This document shows positions 1 to 9,530 of a DNA stretch of 64,000 bases, piece after piece. Within the stretch, counting starts at the first letter, position 1; every line of letters starts with the position of its first letter. The notes under the pieces are model-generated. The model worked only from the letters and a program-made list of their open reading frames with translations, searched no databases and was not told the origin of the DNA. Source of the stretch: Panax quinquefolius (Eukaryota; Streptophyta; Magnoliopsida; Apiales; Araliaceae). Location: assembly GCA_020205615.1 (NCBI GenBank), contig CM035153.1:75502692-75566691 (forward strand), in the 5' to 3' direction. The translations under genes were made by a program, and so were the position numbers.

Positions 1-42
1 GTATTGAGGATGGTTGTTCAACGCATGTGCTATCTGCCCCAA

Positions 43-686
43 TTAATTTTCCAGATTCTTGATCGAAGCACTTAGGCTTTGCATATTCAGCTCTGTTTGA
101 TTATGTTTCTTTTCATGTTCCTCGTGTTTCTTTTCCGAAGCTTTAATAAATCTCTCCATGGTTTCCTCCAAATTTGAATGTTCTTCCTGTTGTAGTGGAG
201 TTGGACACGAGAAATCCGGTGGGTATGTTGGACTTAGAACATAAAATTGATCTTGATGAGTATGGCTCCATGAAAAATCCCGGTGATACCCCCAATCCTG
301 ATAATAGTTGTTAGGATAGACATAATTATTGGGGTAATCACTACCGTACTGTACCGGCTCGAAACTGATGGCGCATTGATGACTCATATGATTTCCAGCA
401 CAATAATCACAAGTAACCGCCACACTTTGACGTTGTTGAGCTTCAAAAGCTTCAAACATCCTCGAAAGTGTCTCAATCTGTGTTGACAATGCAGAAAGTT
501 TCTCGAGTCTGTCAATCTCCTCTCCTCGGTCGAAATCATTCTTGCCATCCTTCGACTCCGTATGGCTGCACAAACCTCCAACGTCTTCGAAGTTGCCTCT
601 ATAGAAGATGTATTAAGTCCATCAATCCCTATTTCCCTTGGTTGAGCCAAGAACGTGTATGGCCATTGATACTCAAACTCATCCAT
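43..686 (-). pseudogene. gag: Athila-1 gag, internally deleted
   Basis: Gag is the nucleocapsid and structural precursor of the retrotransposon. The start codon is at 686-684 (MDEFEYQWPYTF). After about 38 residues the frame changes, and the sequence resembles the C-terminal part of an Athila gag: a heptad-rich stretch (RLEKLSALSTQIETLSRMFE), then one zinc-knuckle-like motif C-x2-C-x4-H-x4-C (CDYCAGNHMSHQC, near 400) and a Tyr/Asn-rich tail. A full Athila gag has several hundred residues between these parts, so the capsid region is deleted. The C-terminal frame ends at 43. The copy cannot make a complete gag. Confidence 0.75.
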
Positions 687-797
687 GGTACCTAAAATGA
701 GAGAAATATAAGAAGAGAATTAAAAATAAAAATAAAAATGTTTAAATTAAGACTAATTTGATTGAAATTAATATTGGTAAATAATTATTAAATTAAT

Positions 798-815
798 TCC
801 CCGGCAACGGCGCCA
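798..815 (-). promoter_or_regulatory. Primer binding site, tRNA-Asp type (Athila-1)
   Basis: On the minus strand the sequence TGGCGCCGTTGCCGGGGA follows the LTR end after six bases. It matches the primer site complementary to the 3' end of tRNA-Asp used by Athila elements. It fixes the orientation and the LTR boundary. Confidence 0.9.
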
Positions 816-821
816 AAAACT

Positions 822-2385
822 TGTTGATTGATTTCACAATCAATGAATACGTGCAAGTATACATGGTCAACAAGTAATAAAGTGAAAGTAGAGTATCGTT
901 CCCACGAGGAATTATTTAATAAAAATTACCAAATACAAACTCTTAACCAAATCAATTTTATTTAAACAATTGCAAATTGGGAATTTTCTAATTAAGAAAA
1001 CTAAATTAAACAATTGAAAGAGATTAGTCTAAAAGAAAGCAAATAAACAAAACTAAGATTTGATTGAATTCAGCTAAATAAGGATTAAGACTCCAATATC
1101 CCCAATTATGAATTATAAATCAATTATTCAACTATTCCAATTATTATGTCTACTGAATTGTTAACAGGAATTCTCAAATGCCAAAAGCCCTTTCTCAAGT
1201 GATCCTTTGCCTTCTATTTAATCCAAGTTAATTTTGTTATATCCCTATGCAAAACAATTGAATTAAACTCACTACAATTCCAATTCCTTATGTGTTAAAT
1301 GCGGTAAATAGATATTCTCATTCTATTCACAAACTTAATTATTCACTGTGCAAATAACTAAGTCACATGATATCATGCCCAGTTCTAACCCTAGAATTCC
1401 TTTCCCAATTCCTTCTAGAGTAACAAGGTAATTACTGATCAGATAATTAATCAATAAGCATAAGGCAAGATAAACAACTCACTTTGACACAAATAATTGG
1501 AATAAATTAAATAACTAATTTATAGCCATAAAAGGTTCAATTGAAATCTTAATAAAAGTATTAGTTCATAATTAATGAATTAAAACCAAGAATCCACAAT
1601 TGAATAAACATTAAAAGATAAAAGTATGATAAGAGAAGAGAATAAAATCTGTTGTCAGCAAAGCTGATGCTCCCCTCTTGCTTTTGCTCTTGATCTTCAG
1701 TGTTCTTCAATTTGCTTCAATCTTCAATGGCTAATTAAGAACTAGGGTTTAGATTCTAATTTAATGGAGTGTTTAATCTAGTCTAATCTATGTATTCTCC
1801 CTTTATTTTATGCCTTACATCATGTATTTGTAGGTTACAAGTCCAATTTTTAGCTTAGGAACAAACCCAATCTAATTTGGAGTCAAAAAGGTGTCAAAAT
1901 TCGCCCAAAAACACGTCCAGGCCATCACCAAGCCCTTCCCCAGCACCAGGCTTGATGCTCAAACACTGCTCCCCAGCGCCCCGGCACTGGGCATAGGACA
2001 AAAATGGGCGCCCTAGCACTGGCACTTGTTCTGACATTTTCTGCTCCGACGTCCTTTGGGAAAATGGCCATATCTTCTTCGTCCGAACTCTGATTTTGAT
2101 GATTCAAGATGATCTGGAAAGAGGAGAAGTAGATCTACAACTTTTGTTCTTTAAGTGTTTCAAAATAAGGTCTGGCGCTATACTAAAATTGGCTCTGAAG
2201 TGACTGCTATGTAAATGACAAGCCGAAAACGCGAATCTAGTCACTCCAAACGTCGATCCAAGTAACTTTTGTCCCAAATCCTACAAAACAATGTAAAACA
2301 TGCATGAATGGACAAAAACACTTAAAATCAACCTAAAGATTAAGCTCAAATGCATTCAATTCATGGGTATAAAACTCACTCATCA
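822..2385 (-). repeat. 5' LTR of Athila-1
   Basis: On the minus strand the LTR begins TGATGAGTGAG at 2385 and ends ATCAACA at 822, six bases before the PBS. Length is about 1.56 kb, normal for Athila. A GC-rich block with repeated CCAGC/GGGCGCC motifs lies at 1915-2040. The second LTR is outside the window, so this boundary rests on the TG...CA ends, the PBS spacing and the clean junction with the Tekay gag at 2386. Confidence 0.82.
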
Positions 2386-3440
2386 CCAGCCGTAGGAAAC
2401 CAGCCGGATAATCACTTTGCGAATTTCAATTATTTCAAAGCAGTAGGACCGCCCGAATTCAAAGAGGCGACTGACCCTGTAGAAGCGCAGACTTGGGTAA
2501 ATGAGATTGAAAAAGCATTCATGATAGCTAGGGTAGCTGAGGGGCAAAAGACCGCTTTTACCACCTACATGATGAAGGGTGGGGAAATTTTTTGGTGGGA
2601 AGCGAATCAAGCGAGGGCAGGAGCAGGTGTAGTTACTTGGGCTAGGTTTAAAACACTATTTTTCAAAAACTATTTTTCATCTAGTATGCAGGCTAGAATG
2701 GAGGTGAAATTTTTAGAGTTGAAGTAGGAGAACATGACTGTTGCGGAATACTTCGCAAAATTTAATGAGTTGGCTAGGTTTGCTCCGCATCAAGTTGATA
2801 CGGAGGCTAGGAAAGCTAGAAGGTTTGAGTTGGGATTAAAACCCTGGCTCTTCAACAAGGTGACGGTGTTGCAGATCCCTACATTTGCAGTACTCATGGA
2901 GAAGGCTATTATTGCCGAGGAAGGGAGTGAGGCTATGAGCCTCTACAACAAGGAGAGAAAGAACAAAGGTAAGGTCGAAAGAGCTGGGAAGGTAGAGAAT
3001 AATAGTGGAAGTCAAAATGGTCGTAGCAAGAGAAAGGGAAGTTATTTTGGAAATGTTAGTGTAATAACAGAAGGAGTTAAGAAGCAAGTCATGCGGTGTG
3101 GAAATCTGTGGAAAGAACCACTGGGGGAATGGTTGAAAGGGAAGTTTGTATGTTATAAGTGCGGGCAGGAGGGCCATATCTCTCCCAACTGCCCCAATCC
3201 TAGGATGAACAATGGGTGTTTTCTATGTGGGTCGACCAAGCATAAGGTGAAGGATTGTCCGAAGAGGAGGACGGAGCTAGGGAGTGTGAATATTGGATTG
3301 GGCAGCGGGACTTTGGCAATCTCGGGACCTACGACATCGAGCAGGCCAAAAAAAATCAATAGCAAGGGTCTACAACATGACGATCCAGGATACGGTGGCA
3401 GCTGGTGGTGCAATTCCAGGTATTATTCGTATAACTGTTA
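2386..3440 (+). pseudogene. gag: Tekay A gag with start of protease, broken
   Basis: This is the capsid/nucleocapsid precursor of a chromovirus. The gag core is recognised by VGPPEFKEATDPVEAQTWV (near 2450), the WWEANQARAG motif (near 2600) and the YFAKFNELARFAPHQ block (near 2760). Two CCHC knuckles follow, CYKCGQEGHISPNCP and CFLCGSTKHKVKDCP (about 3150-3265). A TAG at 2728-2730 interrupts the frame. A second break is a frameshift in the A-run near 3350, after which ARVYNMTIQD marks entry into protease. Reading then becomes unrelated near 3440. The 5' end is lost to the Athila-1 insertion, so no true start codon remains; the ATG at 2350 belongs to the Athila LTR. Confidence 0.85.
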
Positions 3441-3683
3441 TTTTATTATACATGATTTTCCTAAGTATAATAAATTATCTTATAAAGAAATTTTGAAGGG
3501 GGAATTTGAGTTCTTTTAGGAATCAAATTTTCTGTTATGCAAGCTTTAGGTGAATAGTTAAACATCGGTTCGATCAATTATGATCCAGATCTGCTAGCAA
3601 TGATTGTGTATGCTATGTACCCTTATATGGATAGGTTTTAAAACGGTGATTCCGGGGACGGAATCTTTATAAGGGAGGGTGAA
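3441..3683 (+). other. Deletion scar, 3' tail and polypurine tract of element A
   Basis: Protease homology stops near 3440, and what follows is AT-rich and unrecognised until GGGGACGGAATCTTTATAAG (near 3653). That sequence is the usual tail of Tekay elements just before the PPT. The polypurine tract AAGGGAGGGTGAA ends at 3683, directly before the LTR. The whole of pol is missing across this join. Confidence 0.7.
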
Positions 3684-3794
3684 TGTAAGAACCCGATATT
3701 TTCTATACAAATAAATCAGAAATTTTACGAATAAATTTTTTTTATTTATTATTTATTAAAATAAATATGTGGAAATATGTGTCAAGGTAATGTG

Positions 3795-3814
3795 TGTGTG
3801 TATATATATATATG

Positions 3815-3848
<34 letters not shown>
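3795..3848. repeat. TG/TA microsatellite
   Basis: Alternating runs of TGTG and TATA, about 54 bp, in the upstream part of the element A LTR. Confidence 0.9.
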
Positions 3849-4124
3849 ATAAATAAAAATATATTTATTACATGAGTATTTACAAAAGATTTTATTTTAG
3901 AAATATTGATCATTATAAATTATATTTTTATAATTATTAATTGTATTGTAAAAATGTTTTAATTAATTATTTTCCATGAAATATAATTATATATTATTTA
4001 AATAATATATGAAATGATTTTTAGAATAATTATAATAATTATTTTATTATATGAATCTTGTTCAAATTATTAAGTTAATTATTTTAACTTAATAATGCTA
4101 TGTATGGCAGATAAATCAGATATG

Positions 4125-4833
4125 GAATCCAAACCCTAACTCTGGGTTTTGATCAAGGCATGAGAATAATAAAATATTATTAATTATATTTTGATTTATC
4201 AGTGCTATAAATATGTACTGTATGTATGTGAGCTGACAATGATTGATCAATTATGGTGCAGTATTTGAAAACCCTAGTTTTACTATGGGAAACCCTAAAT
4301 TGAAAGTCAATTGGGAGTTTAAGAATATTATACAACTGTGTTATATGATTTTATGGTTAATTAGTTTAACCCTAATTAACATTTAGATATATTAATTTCT
4401 TGGTAACCCTAATTACCAAAATTATAAACCCTAATTGCTAAATTAGCAAAGTTGATTATAATTATTATATAATAACCTAATATTCATTCATAATTAGAAA
4501 GTTAACCTAATTAAGAAAACCCTAATTAAAAAATTTAGAAACTAAAATTTTTATTTTATACAAACCCTAATTGCTAGATATTACAAATGCTTTGTGCTAA
4601 ACCTTAGGGTTAAACCCTAAGGGTCAAACCCTAAGGGTTTGCTAATTGACCAATGTGCCATTAAAATTATAAGGTTAATGACTATTCTACCCTTTTTGTG
4701 CATTAATGAAGCTAATGTGTAGGTTTTGACAATATATGTAGTTGATGACCTAATCCAACAACCACATGTGGTTGAAATTGACAACAATTAACCTCTAGAT
4801 CAACCATTCATGCATCCAAGACTTCTATAAATA
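4125..4833 (+). promoter_or_regulatory. LTR promoter region of element A: telo-box array and TATA box
   Basis: At least eight AAACCCTAA or CCCTAATT-like motifs are spaced irregularly over about 520 bp, including a block with CCTTAGGGTTAAACCCTAAG near 4605. A TATA box, TATAAATA, lies at 4826-4833, followed by a GA-rich stretch. In plants AAACCCTAA is the telo-box element of many housekeeping promoters. The role here is inferred from position in the LTR. Confidence 0.55.
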
Positions 4834-6017
4834 GATTGAGAGAGAGAGAAGCTTGCATTTTTTAGCCAATTTTATGCACAACACTTAAGCCTTTTCTCTC
4901 AACCCAAACCAGCAAAATTATAAGACAAACTAGTCCCAAGACCAGCCCCACGAACAACTACATCAAACTCAGAATCATTAAATCAAAATTTTTCTTAGAA
5001 AGGTATAAAACCCTACTCAAAAATCTATACAATTTTCTGTTGTTAGATGTTATGTTTAATTGTTAAAATATGTTAGTTATAGTCTATTTTTATGATTTGG
5101 GTTGGTAGTATACAGATCCATAACATCTATGTCTTCAAATTGATGATTTTTCAAAATCTGGAAAAACTTGGTTCTGTGGTCTGACAACGAATGTGTCGGT
5201 GGCCATGATCCTTGCTTCGATTATGTTTGTTGTTGTTTTTAAAAGTTTTTATTGGTAGCTTGTAATGTGATCTTTAATTTGCAAAAAGAATCAGGGTCAT
5301 TTGATGTCTAGAATGGAAGTTATTAACGGTCATATACTGTTGACCGACATTGGCTGGAAGAAATCTTGGCAGCCCAGATTATGCCCAGATCGGTTTGACA
5401 GCATGTTTGTGTGCCTAGATCTGTCAGGTGATTCGTTGTTAGTTGTTTTTGTTGCCTCTAAATGGTAGTCTTGTATATGAAATCCGATATTATGCCTTAA
5501 AATCTCCTAAGAATCAAGTATGCTGACTTTAGTGTTTGGTCAAAGTAAGCAAAAAGGTCACGAGGGCTGTTTTCTGGGCAAACCCAGAAAACCTTCAAAT
5601 GATTTTCTGACATAGTTTGACCGGCGTGTATCTGCTTTATTTTTTGATGTTATGACAAGGTTATGTGATATATCTGTAGTCATATGTGTTGTCTACAAGC
5701 TGGAAATGATAGATCGCAAAAACAATTTATGTGTTGCAAGTTATGAAGATCATAAGTTGCCTACTCGGACTATTATTCAATTCTGGAAACCCGGAAATGA
5801 AGAACAACTACTGACAAGGTTTTCTGAAGCCTGGATCTCTTTGGTTTCTTATATTTTGAACATGTTGATGGCTGTATTGTGTAGTATTACATGAGTACTA
5901 CAAGATCTAAGCTTTAGATTAGACAGAAACAAATTAGAAAGACCATTAAGCTCGGTCAAAGTAGCTAGCCCGGTTTCTGACATAATTTTTTGGGTTTGCA
6001 TGAAGAACACGAAGAAC

Positions 6018-6062
6018 ACCTATAGCGACGGTTCTGTCGCTATAGGTGGTCTTTAGCGATAG
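6018..6062. repeat. Perfect 12 bp inverted repeat in LTR of A
   Basis: ACCTATAGCGAC (6018-6029) and GTCGCTATAGGT (6036-6047) are perfect reverse complements with a six-base loop. A partial third copy, TTTAGCGATAG, follows at 6052-6062. Related blocks lie in the LTR of X (32011-32052) and in the solo LTR (57591-57615). Confidence 0.85.
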
Positions 6063-6480
6063 TTTTGTATAAAAATTATATTTTTATTAAATAATTAGTA
6101 TTTATACAAAATAAATTATTAAAAATTATTTCAATGTCTGAAAATTATATTTTAATTATTTTAGATATATTTCACAAATATTTAATATTTTTGGAATATC
6201 AAAGGTATTTAATTTATTTAATAATTATGTTAAATAAATTATTTAAAAATTGTTTTAATACTTTAAAAATCATTTAAAAATTATATTATGGAATGATAAA
6301 ATATTTTAAGTTATTATTAATGACTTTTAATATTTTGTGATGAAATTTGTTAATTAATTAATATTAATGATAATTTAGTTATTTAATAATGAATTAAATA
6401 AATAGATTAAAAATGATTTTATTATATTAAAAATCATTTTAAATAATAATAAGGTGTTTAAAGATATTTTAAGTTATAAT

Positions 6481-6760
6481 ACCCTTTCTGCTAACATCTG
6501 TTGAAGACCCCCTGCCCCGGCGGGGGTGTATAGGCCAAATAAGCTCGCCCCGGTGGTCCTCTATTTTGCTAACTGACTTTGCTTGCTTCAAGAAAACTTC
6601 CGAAATGCTCCAAACGACTCCAATTTTTGTTAAATGCCACAACAACCACCCTACACATAAAAGAACATAAAAACAAATAAAAACGAACATGATCACAAGA
6701 AAATAACAACAATTAAGCATGAAATGGACAACGAATCATGGATATGAAATCCAGTTATCA
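6481..6760 (-). repeat. 3' LTR fragment of Athila-2
   Basis: On the minus strand it begins TGATAACTGGATTTCATATC at 6760, directly after the PPT. It matches 11739-12016 over about 280 bp, including the GC-rich hairpin block at 6506-6560. It ends abruptly at 6481 with no CA end, so the rest of the LTR is deleted. Confidence 0.85.
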
Positions 6761-6776
6761 AAATCCCCCAAACTTA
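6761..6776 (-). promoter_or_regulatory. Polypurine tract of Athila-2
   Basis: On the minus strand TAAGTTTGGGGGATTT ends directly at the LTR start TGATAA. It is the plus-strand primer site expected at this position. Near-identical copies of TAAGTTTGGGGG occur further inside at 7529-7540 and 8087-8098. Confidence 0.8.
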
Positions 6777-7438
6777 AACTGTGCTAGTCCTCGAGCACAA
6801 GACAAACTACATGTTATGCAATGTAATGGAATGAGATGGAATGAATATGATCTAATCTATATGCTTACAAATCCAACAGTATCGCATAATCAAAATTATC
6901 TTATTGGCCTCAAAGAAAACAAGCAATTCTACAATATTAATCACCCAAACCAATCCACAATTCCGTATTAATTCTCAAATCTTACACCATCATCACTGGT
7001 ATAGTGTGCGTGTGTATTCAATATCCAAGATAACTGATACAGACTCAAATTCAATACATAATCAATTTCTTAGAAGGAATCATACAGTGCAAACTTAAAA
7101 ATTCCAAAAATAAGCACATTCCAACTAAAACTAAGCAATACCAAATTCAAGGGTTCATGCAGGGTACTTATACTTCATTTATCTCATTTTTTTACACGGG
7201 GGCTTCTTGCTCTTTTCCCGTTTTATTGTTTTTCTTTTTTTTTCTTTTTCTTTTTTTTAGATAGATACACACATGACTGTGCAATGTCTCATCCCATTAG
7301 GCTAACAGTGCTATCCCTTAGCGAGCCTTCGACCAGTGACTCCCAGACCATAAAAGACCTTAGGGCGCTAGGTGTAAATACAATCTCCTCGGGCGTACTT
7401 GCTCAAGTAACAAAGGCCCCAAAACAAGACTAGTCACG

Positions 7439-7469
<31 letters not shown>

Positions 7470-8250
7470 CATTTTTTTTCATTTTTTTCATTTTTTAAAT
7501 AATAAAGCTTATATACCCCACATATAATCCCCCAAACTTAGGTTCTTGCCTAATTTTCACCTTTACTGCATATCCTTGTCGTTTTCTCATTTACTCTAGC
7601 ATTATCCTTTAGAAACTATTTATGTATTAATTTAAACTGACCAGTCAACAAAGATGTTATTAGCGTGCTAACCTTTTTATACAAGTTTCAAAGAAATGCA
7701 AGATTCGATCCATAATAGAAATTATATCACAGCTTTAATAATCAATGTTGTATTGGTTAACTTATTCACAATCTCATCATTGGCCCACAAATAACATGAA
7801 ATACAACACTGCTGGACACATAATATTAATTTTTTATTACTATTATTATTATTATTATTATTTTTATAACATAACAAATAGTGATAATAACAGAATTAAA
7901 AACAATGCAGTACAAAAATATGCAAGAACAAAAATAACCTAAGCTACTATGTATGCACTTAAGCTATCATGCAACTATGTCAAAACCTATATGCAACAAC
8001 ATAATTCCTAATTACCATGCAAAATTAGAATGCAATGCCAAATTTAAACTTAACTACTACATATGCATGCAAACAAGAATTTAAATCCCCCAAACTTAAG
8101 TAATACAATGCCTTCATTGGATGAATATCATAATTAAGTGCGTGAGGACTTCCCTGCAATCGCCTAAGTCTGGGGAGGTGGTGGTTGATCTTCCTCTTCT
8201 GAATCACTTGGTGGAAACCTCGGCATTTGCATAGGCTGCTGATATAGAAA
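6777..8250 (-). other. 3' noncoding region of Athila-2
   Basis: About 1.5 kb between the env-like ORF and the PPT, with no credible coding region. It holds a (TA)n run (7439-7466), a TTA/TTC-rich low-complexity stretch (7829-7870), a pyrimidine-rich run near 7200-7260, and two internal copies of the PPT-like motif. Short open frames here are low complexity and were not annotated. Confidence 0.65.
7439..7466. repeat. (TA)n microsatellite
   Basis: An uninterrupted TA dinucleotide run of about 28 bp in the 3' noncoding region of Athila-2. Confidence 0.9.
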
Positions 8251-8800
8251 TTATGCAGCTGGATTGAAACTCTGAAGTGTCATGTTGAGTGAAGTAAACG
8301 ATGTGTTCATAGCGTCAAAGATATGGTCATACCTCAATGTGAGTCTCCGCATCTCATGACGTGCTGCCTTATTGTACGCATCCATTTGACGTTGAAATTC
8401 AAGGAAATGAGGACTGGATAGTACCTCGGTCTGCGGTACCTGCTCAGTTCCTTGATCTCCCACAGCCTCATCCTCATCCTCCGAGGTGTCTGCAGCATCA
8501 ACTTCATCTTCCAAAGCCGATGGAAAACTAATACCCAATCCTCGAGGATGAGAATCACCCCCGGCCCATACTGAATATCACACTATCATTCTGGAGTCTA
8601 GAAACGCAAGCGGCATCTGTGTGGGTTCATTGTCAGACCATCTCACACCTGCTTGGCGACACAACCCACATATGAGTGATGAGTATGGCAAACCGTCCGA
8701 CGGCGGCACTCACAAATTTTCGACGATCAAAGGTCCGGGTTGGTTGTGCGGGTCTTGAACTCTCTCCCCTTTGGCGTTTCAAAGTTGCTTGTGAAGCCAT
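8251..8800 (-). pseudogene. Athila env-like 3' ORF remnant
   Basis: Many Athila elements carry, after pol, an ORF called env-like or plant-transposon-protein-like, of unproven function. Here a start codon at 8800-8798 opens MASQATLKRQRGESS and runs into an RRKFVSAA block typical of the N-terminus of this ORF. A frame change leads to LPYSSLICGLCRQAGVRW (near 8690), and then a stop. An acidic segment (EDEVDAADTSEDEDEA, near 8500) and a helical C-terminus ending at 8251 follow. The central part of the usual protein is missing. It lies about 730 bp downstream of the integrase stop. The identity is from general resemblance to Athila 3' ORFs, not from a search. Confidence 0.55.
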
Positions 8801-9042
8801 GTCCTCTATCTTTCTTGTATCACAGTATCTTGCCTCTCCAAACGTGGTTCACACACTTTGTCGAACACTTGGTGTGCAAAGATGATTATCCCTCAAACTT
8901 AGCAACTTTTTTGTGGCAATTATGGTGAATGAAGTTCTAGAATTCAAAAATAAAGTGCTCACGCTCACAGTAAGAGCCCTAATTCGTGGCTTCCTGAGTT
9001 CAATTTGAATGAAATTGATAAATTTGGGTTGGGAGTGTGTGT

Positions 9043-9049
9043 TTATATA
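9043..9049 (-). promoter_or_regulatory. Possible internal TATA box before env-like ORF
   Basis: TATATAA on the minus strand, within CTATATAAACACAC. Spacing to the ATG at 8800 (about 245 bp) would suit a short 5' leader. It is a single motif in AT-rich DNA, so it is a candidate only. Confidence 0.35.
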
Positions 9050-9268
9050 GTAGTGATGTGATGGAGAGAAATAAGGGTATTTGATTAATGGAGTGAAGTA
9101 GTGGGTTGATCGGAGAATTTGTGGTGAATGGTTGTCAAAATCAATGGTTGAGGAATAGGTGTAATGGGTGATGGTTGGATTGATTGAGGAAGTAGTGGAG
9201 AAGTGGTGTGTAGTTGGGAAGGAGAAGAAGAATGCGTGTGTAACTGCCAAGTAGTCGATTGGTTTCCA

Positions 9269-9372
9269 GGACCCCCGCCCCGACAGGCATGTATTCTATT
9301 ATCTGAAGTAAGGGACCCCCGCCCCGACGGGGGGTGTAGTGCATTTTGGGCCCACCCCGACGGGCATGCCTT
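9269..9372. repeat. GC-rich hairpin repeat units inside Athila-2
   Basis: Two or three units of the form ACCCCCGCCCCGACGGGG with short inverted arms lie in otherwise AT-rich DNA. Related units occur in the LTR pieces at 6506-6560, 11684-11745 and 11761-11817. Confidence 0.75.
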
Positions 9373-9530
9373 ATGCTAAACTCCTTTGTTTTTTTCATCT
9401 TTACTTCATACTAAGCCACTCAATGTTCCTTTTCCCATCCTGCAAGACGTGAAACATTCGAATTTGCAGTTTAATGATAAAATAGAGCATTGTGGAGAGA
9501 TTAACAAGACTTTTATTTTATAATACCTAC

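Larger units (their letters stand above)
1..2385 (-). mobile_element. Athila-type Ty3/gypsy retrotransposon, 5' part (Athila-1)
   Basis: Reading on the minus strand from 2385 leftwards there is a 5' LTR (2385-822), a tRNA-Asp-type primer binding site (815-798), a leader and the start of gag (from 686). The order LTR, PBS, gag and the PBS sequence identify the Athila lineage. The element enters the window from the left, so its pol and 3' LTR are not seen. Its right end abuts a Tekay gag frame at 2386, so it inserted into element A. The 5 bp after the LTR, CCAGC (2386-2390), should recur beyond its other end, outside the window. Confidence 0.88.
2386..6480 (+). mobile_element. Tekay-type chromovirus remnant A (gag + 3' LTR)
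   Basis: Element A holds a gag frame from 2386, a short run into protease (to about 3440), a 3' noncoding tail, a polypurine tract (3668-3683) and a 3' LTR starting TGTAAGAACCCG at 3684. Reverse transcriptase, RNase H and integrase are missing, so about 3 kb was deleted. The 5' side is cut by Athila-1. The 3' LTR is cut at 6481, where the truncated Athila-2 LTR begins. Confidence 0.82.
3684..6480 (+). repeat. 3' LTR of Tekay A (truncated)
   Basis: It starts TGTAAGAACCCG at 3684 after the PPT. It carries a TG/TA microsatellite (about 3795-3848), many AAACCCTAA telo-box motifs (about 4125-4640), a TATA box (TATAAATA, 4826-4833), a perfect 12 bp dyad (6018-6047) and an AT-rich block with AAAATCATTTT-type repeats (6060-6480). 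The start and 3' half resemble the solo LTR at 55134-57924, which is the same family. The true 3' end is not present: the LTR stops at the junction with Athila-2. The frame at 5652-5894 looks like chance. Confidence 0.8.
8801..9530 (-). other. Spacer between integrase and env-like ORF, with TATA-like box
   Basis: No coding region is seen. On the minus strand a CTATATAAAC sequence (TATA core 9043-9049) lies about 245 bp before the env-like start codon, followed by an A/C-rich leader. At 9269-9372 there are GC-rich hairpin units like those of the LTR. A degenerate PPT-like motif is at 8890-8901. Confidence 0.5.

Noticed and set aside
5652..5894. 80-codon frame as a host gene in the A LTR
   Set aside because: No recognisable domain, and position within an LTR whose homologues do not keep the frame.
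7745..7942. 65-codon frame with YYYYYYY
   Set aside because: Encoded by a TTA/ATT microsatellite in the Athila-2 noncoding region.
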